Assembly (NCBI GenBank): GCA_965248395.1
Contig: OZ252103.1
Span: 3,658,001-3,722,000, forward strand
DNA: 64,000 nt
Direction of reading: 5' to 3'
Source: JAAXHH01 sp965248395
GTDB taxonomy: Bacteria > JAAXHH01
Part shown: one piece after another, positions 28,801-37,676 of the stretch
Layout of the letters: each line of letters opens with the position of its first letter
Position numbering within the stretch: the first letter of the stretch is position 1
The notes under the pieces: generated by a model
Databases searched by the model: none
Told to the model about the DNA's origin: nothing
Seen by the model: the letters and a program-made list of their open reading frames with translations, nothing else
Made by a program: the position numbers and the translations under genes

Positions 28801-30468
28801 ATCCACGGTGCGGTCGAACTCCAGGACCCGTCCCTCGATGTCGCGGCCTTCATCCTTGAGCCGTATGGACTCATCAATCTCGAAGGCTTCGGGATCCGCC
28901 AGCATGGCCGGAAGCAACGTGCCGACGGTCCTGATCTGCCGGACGAGATTGGGGAAATCGACGTGCTCGATCCGATCCCTGGGGGTATCGATGAGCAGCC
29001 TGTTGTCGTGCGCCGTGGCGAAGGTCATGCCGTGCAGCCCGGCGAGCGTGACCATCTCGTGGTCGAAGGCGGGGGCCGCGGGCATATAGCTTTCCTGTGA
29101 CCGGAGAGAGGGGATAAGCGTGTTGAGGTAGGGCGTGCGGCTCTCTTCTTCATCGTACACCCCCGCCTTGCGCGCGTAATTCTCATACCGGTCCGCGTAG
29201 GGTACATACAGGATCTTCAGGTTCGGACCGAAGAAGATAAAATTGCCATAACTGAACAATCCGACCTGGTCCATCCTGCTGGTCAGGTCCAGGCCCAGGA
29301 ACAGGGTGAAGGGGATCCGGTCCTCCTCGGGAATCCGTTCCAGGAAGAAATCGTCCTTCCGGTAGTGGCGGTCCAGGAAGTCGTTTATGCCCTGCAGCCC
29401 GTGGAAATGGGCGGACGTGGCCAGAAAGAGGACGGTGTATCCCGGCGGATGGGCCCTGAATACGCGCAGCAGTTCCAGCATGGCGGCTATGCCCCCCGCG
29501 CTTTCGGCGCCCGGCGCCAGTCCCGGCACGACCGACATGGCGTCGTAGTAGGCCGAAAGCACGACGATCCGGTCTTTCCACTTTTCCTCTCCGTCGCCGC
29601 CCGGAATGGGTTCGTCCAGGCCCGGAATCCATCCCATGACGTTCCAGGTCTCGGCCCGTTCCCAGGTCATGCGCCCCTTGATCGACACTTCGACGGCGCC
29701 GGCCTGCCCGGTCGGCCCGGCCCGCCCGGGCTCCCCGGACTTTGCGGACTCCAGGACCATCGCCGCATGCTGGTCCGGTATCCAGAATCGCGGGACGTCG
29801 GCGGGCACGTCCAGAATTTTGCGCTGGGCCTGGTTGTTGGTCACGGTGCCGGGACCGCTGTCGTAGAACAACACGGCCTGGGCGCCGAGCATCCGCGCGT
29901 TGAGGTACTGGTCGCGTCCGTCGAAATCAACCAGGACGATACTGCCCTTGACTTCTTTCCCGTTGAAGGCCTGGAATTCACCCCGGCGGCCGTAATGCAG
30001 TTGGCCCCTTATCCCGTCCGGAAAGGAATTCAGCCGGACCAGGTTGGGCCAGAACTGGTACACCGGTATTTCGGTTTCCACGGAGTCGTGGATGGTCAGT
30101 GTGAAACCTTGGTCGACGGGGGAGGATACGGTAAAGGTGTCGATGGTGACTTCGGTCAGGCCCCCGGCCTGGAAGGCTTCGGCCACGTATTCCATGGCCG
30201 CACGGTTACCCGGATAACCAACGACGCGCGACGAATGGGCGCTCATTGACCGGACATGGGCCTCGACGCGGTCCCGGGTGATGATTTCGGAGACCTCCTC
30301 CCAGGACACCGGCGCCTCTTCCAGCGGCTTCGGCTGCACGTCATCGGGAAGCGAGACGATCTTAAGGATCACGTGCTCGGTCACCCAGGCCGGGCCGGCA
30401 ATGGCCACGGCGAGGAACAACAGGACGCCCGCCATGAGGAAAAAGTAACCGAATATCCGTGAATACAC
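25864..30468 (-). CDS. Giant fusion: degenerate M28-type peptidase domain plus FtsX-like permease
   Basis: 1534 residues, GTG start one base after the upstream stop. Order: membrane helix (6-30), protease-associated-like segment (about 130-240), M28-like domain (about 285-520), carboxypeptidase-regulatory-like middle (540-640), soluble part to 845, membrane helices (853-930), FtsX/MacB-type permease with first helix near 975-1000, large periplasmic insert (1000-1250), helices 1255-1370 and a soluble tail. The permease signature is GAVFERFREIGVYSAVGLAP. The M28 metal site is lost: Tyr307 replaces His in the HYD motif, GAESAGG replaces GADDDGSG, His354-Phe355 replace the Glu-Glu pair, and IDTP replaces the last HTP. 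A binding rather than hydrolytic role is inferred. No ABC ATPase is adjacent. Confidence 0.88.
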   Translation of the reverse strand: MYSRIFGYFFLMAGVLLFLAVAIAGPAWVTEHVILKIVSLPDDVQPKPLEEAPVSWEEVSEIITRDRVEAHVRSMSAHSSRVVGYPGNRAAMEYVAEAFQAGGLTEVTIDTFTVSSPVDQGFTLTIHDSVETEIPVYQFWPNLVRLNSFPDGIRGQLHYGRRGEFQAFNGKEVKGSIVLVDFDGRDQYLNARMLGAQAVLFYDSGPGTVTNNQAQRKILDVPADVPRFWIPDQHAAMVLESAKSGEPGRAGPTGQAGAVEVSIKGRMTWERAETWNVMGWIPGLDEPIPGGDGEEKWKDRIVVLSAYYDAMSVVPGLAPGAESAGGIAAMLELLRVFRAHPPGYTVLFLATSAHFHGLQGINDFLDRHYRKDDFFLERIPEEDRIPFTLFLGLDLTSRMDQVGLFSYGNFIFFGPNLKILYVPYADRYENYARKAGVYDEEESRTPYLNTLIPSLRSQESYMPAAPAFDHEMVTLAGLHGMTFATAHDNRLLIDTPRDRIEHVDFPNLVRQIRTVGTLLPAMLADPEAFEIDESIRLKDEGRDIEGRVLEFDRTVDFFKPNTPVSDALVVYEPGYQSHSGVRGFMVTQADSLGYFRFSMVRDIRGSTELRSYGLDSKGKIVYAPDLGEEGNATFPLAVPNSSKVNNTIQVLFPCEEINLFDIVDPGVFVALDNLTVLGRDNSPLRKYGAAFVENQSFFGNWMTNAAVVFAKPEDQVKMFMSAGPRGVKYLLTNTPESWLDDPPEHISDDVMSMAQGRGFTPDQGLILHPFYQSALDLWSLNGARLMKLEDHGVTNARAAELHEQSTQALRAAREALENRRYDTFAARSREAWGYEARAYPDVRYAADDTVDGIVFYFMLLVPFCLFLERLFFGFTDIRKQLLTVGVIFAAVFMLLQNVHPAFQLSLTPYMVFLAFIILAMALIIITLIVTRFDTEMKNLTRSAAGLHETDIGRLSATAVAISLGISNLRKRKLRTALTAVTLTLLTFTVLSFTSFKTGIQFYTLDRENTPPYNGVLMRSLSWHSLPTSFLPYVENAFGDQADVVPRSWYEAEDISSPYIDLRVPGKETATTVQILLGLHADEPSITGLDRFLLPGGRWFAPDERAVCLLPTELAARLNVGPEDVGTAEVEILGGRYTVIGLLNSDGLDAYRDMDDESIMPASFSMTRNLTEMDEEVFMSTVRAAEHVRSRNVLVLPYRQTLDLSGSTRSLAISGFADGDRLRESVESFMSRVLLAVFVGMEDGVKVYSSLGAISVSGLTNLIIPVLIAAFLVLNTMMGAVFERFREIGVYSAVGLAPNHVAALFIAEAAVFATLGAVFGYLSGQIITMGLSHWDLLGGMSLNYSSLSTVYATVVVMAVVFLSTLYPAKKAADMTVEDVTRRWSPPLPEGDDWRFEFPFTVSLVEAYPLSGYLTHIFQTHEDSSAEDFVAEGSGHDVIPGHPFESYRVSATVWLAPYDLAISQDVQLVLEPVTQENLYRILIVIHRRSGDLAQWQTINRRFFKVLRKRFLVWRTLSESIKDRYRKVEEPEPVATP

Positions 30469-30469
30469 G

Positions 30470-32464
30470 CTAGTCTATCCCATAGATGTGATGTCCCGCG
30501 TGGGGAAACCACATGTAGTCGACGAACATGGAAATCACGACACCGGTCGCTACACCGAAGATCAGGCCCAGGAAAAAAGGCTGACCCTTCCTGTACAGCT
30601 CGATGCCGCCGACCCACATCATGATGCTCTTGATGACCCAGCATACGAACATGGACGAGACGATCGCCCGGGCGGGCCAGGAATATGACAGAAAGAAACC
30701 CAGGGGATGCAACGGCCAGCCGGGCAGCCGGGCCCTCAGCGTCATGAGCAGAAACATCAGCGAACCGCCCACCATGAAGAACATCAGTCGCGCCGTGTCC
30801 GGCCCGAAGGGATCCCGCATCTTGGTGAGCGTTTCCGTGTACGGGATGGTCGAACCGATCCGGCCGAACCACCATCCGTTGGTGAACTGGCGCGTGCCCT
30901 GGTCGAATCCCAGGTAGATCGTCCAGACGAGGGAGATCGCCACGCCGACGACCGCGGCGGAGAGGATGCTCCATCCCAGGCCCCGGTGCCAGCGCACACC
31001 GATTTCAGACAGCTTGGCCACCTGCATGAAGGCGGGCATGAAGGTCGACTTGATCTCGCTGATCGGTCCGTAGGTCTGGGCCATGGCCGTCATGGTGGAC
31101 ATGGACAGGTTGACAGACCCGACCGAATAGAATACGAGCACCTGGGCGATCATGGGCGAGCGTACGAAGGGAAGGCCGGCCTCGGCGATGATGCGGGATA
31201 CCCCGATATAGATGATGAAGACCCCGGCGAGGAGGAACACGGCGATGGGCACGCTCATGCCCAGCTGGTTCAGCCAGACCACCCCGTAGACGAATCCCCC
31301 GATGAAACCGAAGACCGCGACCCGGTAGGGCAGCATCTCGTCGCTGTCGTCCAGGCCGGACCGCCGTCCGAATGCCTGGGCGAACACGTCGCGGATGTGA
31401 AATCTCGCCCGCCAGAGTCCCCAGCCCACGAACACGATGAAAGCGCCCATGTTCTGCCAGTCCAGCATGGGGTGGATCGACGTGTAGTTGTCCCTTCCCG
31501 GGATGTCATACCCGATCCGGTGGGCGATCCCCACCTGTATGATGCCAATCATGTAGAACACCCAGAACCCCGCCAGCACGTCCAGGTTGACGAAATAGGA
31601 AATGCCGAGGATGGCGGGCCGGAAGTTGATTTCCAGCGGGGGGGAGCCCTCGCCGAAGACGATCGGCGGCGCCGAGCCGAAATAAGGGAACTGGGGCACG
31701 ACCGGGGTGAAGAACCCGACGATGTTGTACATCATCACAGAGAAGGGAATGGAAAAACCGATCCAGAACCGCTTTTCCAATAGAAAGTCGGGGATGCGGC
31801 TCGGCGAATCCATGCCGCGGGTAAGGGCGAGGGGGATCTGCATCATGGGAAAGACCAGTTTCTCGTGTTCCACCCACTGCCTCCTGAGGATGACCACGAG
31901 ACAAAGTCCCATGAAGATGAGCGGGACGATGAAGGTCAGCCACCAGAACAAGGGGATGCCCCAAACGCTCCAGGGTATGGACGCGTCTGGCGGTATTCCG
32001 TCGACGAACCACGTCAGGGCGTTGCCCTGGTTCGTGACGGTCGCCCAGGGTTTCAGGTACGGATAGAAGTACTCGGCCCACTGGTTCTCGGGCGTTGCCA
32101 GCAGGTGTGGGGCCATCAGCGTGGAGATGAACGGTGCGCCCATGCCGTTGGTCGTCAGCCCGGAAGCCGCCATTCCCATGGCCAGAGGGATGACGAACTC
32201 ATGGGGGGTCAGGGCCCAGTCTTTCTTCCACCGGGCCAGTACCACGTTGAACAGGATGAGGTACGTGAAGGCCAGGAACAGCGCGCTGATATGAAGATGA
32301 TCAGCGCCCAGCATGGACGAGGCCATGGTGTATTGGAAATAGGGGACGAGCAGGGAAATCAGTACGACGCTCGCAAGGCCAAGTAGAATCGATCTCGGCG
32401 TAATGATCCGGGTCGCTGTCGTCGGGACAGCGTTGGTGGAAACACTGTGCTGAACTGAGGCCAT
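30470..32464 (-). CDS. Polytopic membrane protein, DUF6784/DUF6785 type
   Basis: 664 residues from the ATG at 32464; the longer frame reaches back across the promoter region and is not used. About 14 hydrophobic segments. Typical family stretches: LRRQWVEHEKLVFPMMQIPLAL, VSRIIAEAGLPF, LPGWPLHPLGFFLSYSWPA, and the C-terminal FVDYMWFPHAGHHIYG. A second member at 40587-42584 shares the same layout (RKQWIERERLTFPL, WWPLHPIGWAV, CVDVIWFPNSGHIV). The family has no assigned function; topology suggests transport. It is the first gene of the operon with the M28/FtsX fusion, amidohydrolase and OPT-like genes. Confidence 0.85.
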   Translation of the reverse strand: MASVQHSVSTNAVPTTATRIITPRSILLGLASVVLISLLVPYFQYTMASSMLGADHLHISALFLAFTYLILFNVVLARWKKDWALTPHEFVIPLAMGMAASGLTTNGMGAPFISTLMAPHLLATPENQWAEYFYPYLKPWATVTNQGNALTWFVDGIPPDASIPWSVWGIPLFWWLTFIVPLIFMGLCLVVILRRQWVEHEKLVFPMMQIPLALTRGMDSPSRIPDFLLEKRFWIGFSIPFSVMMYNIVGFFTPVVPQFPYFGSAPPIVFGEGSPPLEINFRPAILGISYFVNLDVLAGFWVFYMIGIIQVGIAHRIGYDIPGRDNYTSIHPMLDWQNMGAFIVFVGWGLWRARFHIRDVFAQAFGRRSGLDDSDEMLPYRVAVFGFIGGFVYGVVWLNQLGMSVPIAVFLLAGVFIIYIGVSRIIAEAGLPFVRSPMIAQVLVFYSVGSVNLSMSTMTAMAQTYGPISEIKSTFMPAFMQVAKLSEIGVRWHRGLGWSILSAAVVGVAISLVWTIYLGFDQGTRQFTNGWWFGRIGSTIPYTETLTKMRDPFGPDTARLMFFMVGGSLMFLLMTLRARLPGWPLHPLGFFLSYSWPARAIVSSMFVCWVIKSIMMWVGGIELYRKGQPFFLGLIFGVATGVVISMFVDYMWFPHAGHHIYGID

Positions 32465-32533
32465 GGAAAGGGGGCCGGGAACGATATTTGCGTTGTTTGA
32501 GCAGCGGTTGAGAACGAGAGTATGGGTCCAGAA

Positions 32534-32562
32534 TATGTAAGGGTGTGAAAGGGATATGTCAA
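32534..32562 (-). promoter_or_regulatory. Candidate promoter of the DUF6785/FtsX/amidohydrolase/OPT operon
   Basis: On the minus strand, a perfect -35 TTGACA (32562-32557), 17-base spacer and a poor -10 TACATA (32539-32534). Predicted transcription starts near 32527, leaving about 63 bases of leader before the ATG at 32464. The -35 is excellent and the position suits the start codon, but the -10 matches the consensus in only three positions. Confidence 0.45.
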
Positions 32563-32618
32563 AGAAAAACAGTGGTGGCGGATGTCCTTGAACCCCTTTA
32601 CGTCGACCGTTTTCGTGG

Positions 32619-32647
32619 TTGACATAATAGTGGTTAACGGGGATATT
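32619..32647 (+). promoter_or_regulatory. Promoter of the MMPL-bsh gene cluster
   Basis: -35 TTGACA (32619-32624), 17-base spacer and -10 GATATT (32642-32647). Predicted transcription start about 32654, upstream of the GAGGA ribosome binding site (32676-32680). It lies back-to-back with the leftward candidate promoter, and both begin TTGACATA. If right, the whole MMPL-bshC-bshB1-bshA run is one transcript. Confidence 0.6.
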
Positions 32648-32687
32648 TCCTTTCCGTGATGTGCCCGTTTCAAACGAGGACTTTCCA

Positions 32688-35228
32688 GTGAAGGTCGAAA
32701 CCAGAGCATCCATAGACCGCTGTTTGAACAGGTACATCGCCTTTGTCTGCCGCCATCCGGGAAAGATCCTCCTGGGCGCGCTGCTGACCGCCTTCCTCTC
32801 CGTCCATTTCACCTCCAGACTCCAGATCAAAACCGACTTCGTCGAGCTGCTGCCCGAGGGCTACCGAAGCGTCGATGACATTAACCGGCTCACGGAACGT
32901 GTCGGCGGCATCGGCAACCTTACCGTCGTCATAGAAACCGAAGACCTGGCCCCGGCCCAGCGGTTCGCCGACGACCTGGCCGACAGGATCCGGTCCGATC
33001 TCCCGGAGGGATACGTCCGTTACATCGAATACCGGGTGGACGCGGAGAAACGGTTCTACGAAGACCACAAGTACCTGTACGCGGAACTGGAAGACCTGGA
33101 AGAGATCCAGAGCCGCCTCAGCCGACAGATCTTGAAGACAAAACTGGAACAGAATCCCCTTTTCATTTCCGTGGAAGACCTCGGACTGGAAGTGGAAGAC
33201 GAACCCTTCTCCGTGAGCGACCTGGAAGAGAAGTACGAGAAAAAGGCGGGAGAGAAGCTCGACAAGTGGGTCGACGGTTACTTCACGGGAAACGACGAAC
33301 AGGGGCAGTTTCTCGTCATGGTCCTGAAGCCCTTCGGCTCGTCGACGGGCGTTGGATTCTCGCGGGACCTGTGCGAGCGGATCCTGGGCATCGTGGAAGG
33401 GCTCGACCCGTCGTCCTACCATCCATCGCTCAAGGTCGGCCTCACCGGAAAGTACCGTCTTATCCTCGACCAGTATTCGTCCGTCCAGCGTGAGATCTTC
33501 TCGTCGGCGGTCTTCACGCTGTCCCTGGTCGCCCTGGCTATCTTCCTCTACTTCAGGACCATCGTGCCGGTCATCAACATCACGCTGGTCGTGGTCGTCG
33601 GCATTCTGTGGACGTTCTGCATCACCTATTTTCATATCGGCTACCTGAACATGCAGACCGCCTTTCTGGGTGCCATCATCGTGGGGAACGGCATCAATTA
33701 CGGCCTGATCCTGATGGCCCGGTACAAGGAAGAACGGCTACGGGGAGAAAACGCCCGCGACGGCGTGCAGATCGCCTTCAGGAATACCCTGACGGCTACC
33801 GTCACCTCGGCGCTGTCCACCGGCATCGCCTACGGAACGCTCATGATCACCGATTTCCGGGGATTCAACCACTTCGGATTCATCGGCGGACTGGGCATGC
33901 TGCTGTGCTGGATATCGACCTTTTCCATCCTGCCGGCACTGCTGATACTCTGGGATCGCACCGAGTTCGGCCGGAAGACCTGGACCCGGAAGGTCTCGCG
34001 GGGAAAGGCGCTGACCCGTCTCGCCAACCTGATCCGTAAGGCGCCGCAGGCGGTGGTGGGCTCCAGCATTTCGCTGGTAGTCCTGGGCGCCGTCCTGTTG
34101 GCGTGGTGGCTCCCGAATTCCTTCGAGTACGACTTCTCAAAGCTTCGAAACGAACCCCGGGGCGACACATACGAGCGTATCCTCAACCACCGCGTCAACG
34201 CCCTTTTCGGTATATCGCAGTCGCCTGCGGTTATCCTGGCGGACCGCCTGGACCAGGTGCCGGGCATACAACGGGCCGTGCTGGACAAAAAAGAAGCGGA
34301 GAAGGAGGTCCCGAATCCGACCATCGACCGCGTGCGGACCGTTTTCGATCTGCTGCCCGAGGACCAGCAAGACAAGATCGACGTCCTCTGGGACATCGAG
34401 TACATGCTCGACACCAATCCGCCGGATGAACTCGGTATCCCGCCCGACCAACTGGCCAAGATCAACGCCTTCCGCGACAACCTCAGCCTGGAAGAGATTA
34501 CCGTGGAAGACCTGCCCCAGACGCTCACACGTCCCTTCGAGGAAAGAGACGGGACGGTGGGCAGACTGGTTTACGTCTACCCGAGGTCGGACGCCGGACT
34601 CTGGAACGGCAGAAACCTGATACGATTCGCGGAAGCAGTCCGTTCCAACCGGTTATCCGATGACGAGGTCATCTATTCCTCCGGCGAAGCGGTCGTCTTC
34701 GCCGACATGCTGAAGGCCGTGGGCAGGGACGGACCCATCGCTACGGTCGCCTGCTTCGTGGGCGTGATCACGCTCCTCGTGCTGGCGTTCCGGAGCTTAC
34801 ACGCTTCGGTGGTGATCCTGGCCTCCCTGTTGGGCGGCATGCTGGTCATGGGAGGTGTCATCGCCGCCTTCGACATCAAAGTGAACTTCTTCAACTTCAT
34901 CGTCATTCCCACCACGCTGGGGATCGGTGTGGACTACAGCGTGAACCTCTATCAACGCTACCGCCTTGACGGACGAGGATCTATACATAATATGGTACAG
35001 CATACCGGCGCGGCCCTGGTCATGTGTTCATCCACGACGCTGATCGGGTATACCTCGCTCATGCTGACGTCCAACAGGGGTCTGCATTCCTTCGGGATCA
35101 TGGCCAACGTGGGAGAGATCGCCACGTTGACGACGGCCCTGATCGCGCTGCCCGCCTATCTGCTCATCATGGAAAAGCGGATGGGGAAAAGGGCGCCGGA
35201 ACCCGATGAACCAGTCAGCGCCGCGTGA
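32688..35228 (+). CDS. RND superfamily transporter, MMPL/HpnN-like
   Basis: 846 residues from a GTG with GAGGA seven bases upstream; an earlier GTG at 32661 would lie only a few bases after the predicted transcription start. Two repeats each have a lone membrane helix, a periplasmic loop and a five-to-six helix bundle. Intramembrane signature segments are GAIIVGNGINYGLILMARYK in the first half and GIGVDYSVNLYQRYRL in the second, typical of MMPL/HpnN/sterol-sensing-like exporters of lipids. A long charged coiled segment (residues 90-190) lies in the first loop. The bshC start overlaps or closely follows its stop. Substrate is probably lipid-like; a link to bacillithiol is not established. Confidence 0.9.
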   Translation: MKVETRASIDRCLNRYIAFVCRHPGKILLGALLTAFLSVHFTSRLQIKTDFVELLPEGYRSVDDINRLTERVGGIGNLTVVIETEDLAPAQRFADDLADRIRSDLPEGYVRYIEYRVDAEKRFYEDHKYLYAELEDLEEIQSRLSRQILKTKLEQNPLFISVEDLGLEVEDEPFSVSDLEEKYEKKAGEKLDKWVDGYFTGNDEQGQFLVMVLKPFGSSTGVGFSRDLCERILGIVEGLDPSSYHPSLKVGLTGKYRLILDQYSSVQREIFSSAVFTLSLVALAIFLYFRTIVPVINITLVVVVGILWTFCITYFHIGYLNMQTAFLGAIIVGNGINYGLILMARYKEERLRGENARDGVQIAFRNTLTATVTSALSTGIAYGTLMITDFRGFNHFGFIGGLGMLLCWISTFSILPALLILWDRTEFGRKTWTRKVSRGKALTRLANLIRKAPQAVVGSSISLVVLGAVLLAWWLPNSFEYDFSKLRNEPRGDTYERILNHRVNALFGISQSPAVILADRLDQVPGIQRAVLDKKEAEKEVPNPTIDRVRTVFDLLPEDQQDKIDVLWDIEYMLDTNPPDELGIPPDQLAKINAFRDNLSLEEITVEDLPQTLTRPFEERDGTVGRLVYVYPRSDAGLWNGRNLIRFAEAVRSNRLSDDEVIYSSGEAVVFADMLKAVGRDGPIATVACFVGVITLLVLAFRSLHASVVILASLLGGMLVMGGVIAAFDIKVNFFNFIVIPTTLGIGVDYSVNLYQRYRLDGRGSIHNMVQHTGAALVMCSSTTLIGYTSLMLTSNRGLHSFGIMANVGEIATLTTALIALPAYLLIMEKRMGKRAPEPDEPVSAA

Positions 35229-35271
35229 CACCGCATTCGGTACTGTACCGTACTCGCAAAAGGCCGGCCAC

Positions 35272-36906
35272 ATGAATCCATATGCAGTTGATTACCGCGA
35301 AGTGCTGCCGGAACACCTGCTGCATACCTTTCTCGGCGGTTTCGAATCGCTTCTGCCCTTCTACGAGCACAATCCCCGCGACCCGGATGTCTGGCCGCGG
35401 ATGATAGAAGCCGTGCGGTCCCGCACCAGTCCACCGCCTCGAATGGCCCTTGCCCGCATACTCGAGGCACAGAACACCCGTTACGGGGCGGACGAGACTG
35501 CCCTCGGCAACGCCCGGTCACTTGCCGGGGAGGACACCTTCGTGGTTTCAACCGGGCAGCAGACGGGACTGTTCACCGGTCCGTTGTACACCATATACAA
35601 GGCCGTCACGGCCGTTAAACTGGCCAGGAGGGTGTCGGAGGCGACCGGTGTGCGGGCCATTCCCGTCTTCTGGATGGCCGCCGATGACCACGACTACGCC
35701 GAGATCAACCATGTCCATGTCTGCCGCTCGGACGGGGAAGCCCTTCGGTTCGAATTGGGTCCCGACGACCCCAATGACCGCAGGTCCGCCGGCGACAGAA
35801 TGCTTGGTCCCGGGCTAGGACCGCTTCTCGAGCGGTTCGAGGGGGCCCTGCCCGATTCTGAATACAGCCGGTCCGCGTTCGACACGCTTCGGCGGCACTG
35901 TACCGCGGAAACGCCGCTTTCCGATTCCTTCGCCCGGCTCATGACCGTGCTTTTCAGGGGTCATGGCCTGGTCCTGGTCGATCCCACCGATCCAGCGCTG
36001 AAACCCCATATGATGCCTGTTTTCGAAAGGGAAATCCGCGATCCATTAGCTTCCACGCGTTCGGTCCTGGCCACCTCAAACAAGTTGGCGAAGGCTGGCT
36101 TCGACCCCCAGGTATCCCGGTCCCCCGACGCGGTGAACCTGTTTCTCTACCAGGACGGACAGCGTAATGCCCTGAGTTACGAAAACGGCCTGTTCGCAAC
36201 CCGGGACCGCAGCCTGTCTTATACCTCTCCAGATCTGCTTCAATTGCTCGAGGAGGCCCCCGAGCGATTCACGCATAACGTCATTACCCGGCCCCTGGTG
36301 CAGGACACGCTGTTCCCGGCACTGACCTATATCGGCGGCCCGGCGGAGATCGCCTACTACGGCCAGCTCGGCGGCGTCTACAGCCAGTTCGAGCTGCCCT
36401 TCCCCGTGGTCTATCCCCGCGCCTCCCATACGCTGGTGGGCGCGAGAACCGCCCGGGTCCTGGAGAAACACGGCCTCACGATTTCCCATTTCGTCCAGGG
36501 CATCGAATCCGTATTCGACCGGAAGCTGCGGGATGACATGCCGGTACAGATCACCGAGGGACTCCGGGCCGCCCTTGGCGACGTGGAAGCCCACTACAAG
36601 AACCTGAAGGGGCACGTTACGGCCATCGACCCCGGCCTGAGCCGGATCGTGGAGGCTTCGGAGCGAAAGACCAACTTCGCCCTGGGCAGGCTGGAGGAGA
36701 AGACGCTGCGCGCCTTGAAGAAAGCGGACGGGGTCATGCGCAACCAGATCATGAAGGCTGACCACCAGGTTTATCCGAATGGGCAACTCCAGGAACGGGT
36801 GGCCAACATTTGGCAGTACGTCGCACTCTACGGCTTCGATATTATAAAGACGCTGTTCAAGGCCACGGACGAATCGGACTTCAGACACAGGATTACGCCC
36901 CTATGA
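35272..36906 (+). CDS. bshC: Bacillithiol biosynthesis cysteine-adding enzyme BshC
   Basis: About 544 residues; an alternative ATG at 35206 overlapping the MMPL gene would add 22 unconserved residues. BshC attaches cysteine to glucosaminyl-malate in the last step of bacillithiol synthesis. Family stretches: VSTGQQTGLFTGPLYTIYKA, FWMAADDHDYAEINHV, IRPLVQDTLFP-like (ITRPLVQDTLFPALTYIGGP), and YYGQLGGVYSQF. A coiled-coil-like region precedes the C-terminus, ending in QERVANIWQYVALYG. It is followed by bshB1 with a four-base overlap (ATGA at 36903) and by bshA, giving the full pathway. Length and motifs are normal. Confidence 0.93.
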   Translation: MNPYAVDYREVLPEHLLHTFLGGFESLLPFYEHNPRDPDVWPRMIEAVRSRTSPPPRMALARILEAQNTRYGADETALGNARSLAGEDTFVVSTGQQTGLFTGPLYTIYKAVTAVKLARRVSEATGVRAIPVFWMAADDHDYAEINHVHVCRSDGEALRFELGPDDPNDRRSAGDRMLGPGLGPLLERFEGALPDSEYSRSAFDTLRRHCTAETPLSDSFARLMTVLFRGHGLVLVDPTDPALKPHMMPVFEREIRDPLASTRSVLATSNKLAKAGFDPQVSRSPDAVNLFLYQDGQRNALSYENGLFATRDRSLSYTSPDLLQLLEEAPERFTHNVITRPLVQDTLFPALTYIGGPAEIAYYGQLGGVYSQFELPFPVVYPRASHTLVGARTARVLEKHGLTISHFVQGIESVFDRKLRDDMPVQITEGLRAALGDVEAHYKNLKGHVTAIDPGLSRIVEASERKTNFALGRLEEKTLRALKKADGVMRNQIMKADHQVYPNGQLQERVANIWQYVALYGFDIIKTLFKATDESDFRHRITPL

Positions 36907-37627
36907 AACTTGATATCCTGGCCGTATCCCCCCATCCCGACGACGTGGAACTGCACTGCGGCGGATTGATGATCCGTTTCGGCGACCTGGGATACGCCAC
37001 TGGAATCGTCGATATGAGCAGGGAGAGATGGGTACCCGGGGAACGGTCGACGACCGGAACCGGGAAGCAGCTGAAGCGGCGGAGATCCTGGGACTGTCCA
37101 GCCGGTTGAATCTCGAACTGCCGGATTCACGCGTCGGCGCCAGCGAGACACACCGCGACGCCCTCGTGAACGCTATACGCCGATTCCAGCCTGAAATGCT
37201 CCTCCTTCCCCACGAAATAGCCCGCCATCCCGATCACGGGGCGACGTCGCGACTTGCACGGGACGCGTCTTTTCTCGCCGGCCTGGAGAAAATCGAAACG
37301 GACCATCCGGCCTTCAGGCCCCGGCAGCTGATCTTCTACTTCACCCACCACGCCTATCGAGACCCACAGCCATCCTTCATCGTCGACATCACTTCGACGT
37401 TCAGCCGAAAGATCGCGGCCGTCAAGGCCCACCGGTCCCAGTTCCACGACCCGGACTCCACCGAACCGGTCACCTATATCAGCCGTCCGGAGTTCCTGGA
37501 AGAGATCGAGGCTCAAAGCCGCTACTACGGCTCGTTGATCGGGGTTCAATACGCCGAACCCTTCGTCGTCCGGGAATACCTTTCGATAGACGATCCCATG
37601 GCCCATTTCGCGAGGCGCATGGGATAG
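36903..37627 (+). pseudogene. bshB1: GlcNAc-malate deacetylase BshB1, with a one-base frameshift
   Basis: LmbE/PIG-L-type zinc deacetylase that removes acetyl from GlcNAc-malate. The first part (from ATG 36903) carries the zinc motif SPHPDDVELHCGG and runs to GIVDMSRE; the second part continues in another frame with MGTRGTVDDRNREAAEAAEI and ends normally, including LLPHEIARHPDHGATS with further zinc/catalytic histidines. The family sequence at the junction is SRGEMGTRGT. Adding one G to the GGG run at 37021-37023 restores exactly this, giving about 241 residues, the usual length. A G deletion, real or from reads, is the simplest explanation. All other parts look functional. Confidence 0.88.
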
Positions 37628-37676
37628 TGCACACAGCATATCGAGACGGATAACCTGCAAGCAGAGGCAAAACCAG

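Noticed and set aside
25864..30468. Reading the giant protein as an active M28 aminopeptidase
   Set aside because: Nearly all zinc ligands and the catalytic Glu are replaced, as listed in the feature entry.
30707..31783. 358-codon plus-strand open frame opposite the DUF6785-type gene
   Set aside because: Strongly charged, His/Asp/Arg-rich sequence typical of antisense frames in GC-rich genes; the opposite strand encodes ordered membrane helices.
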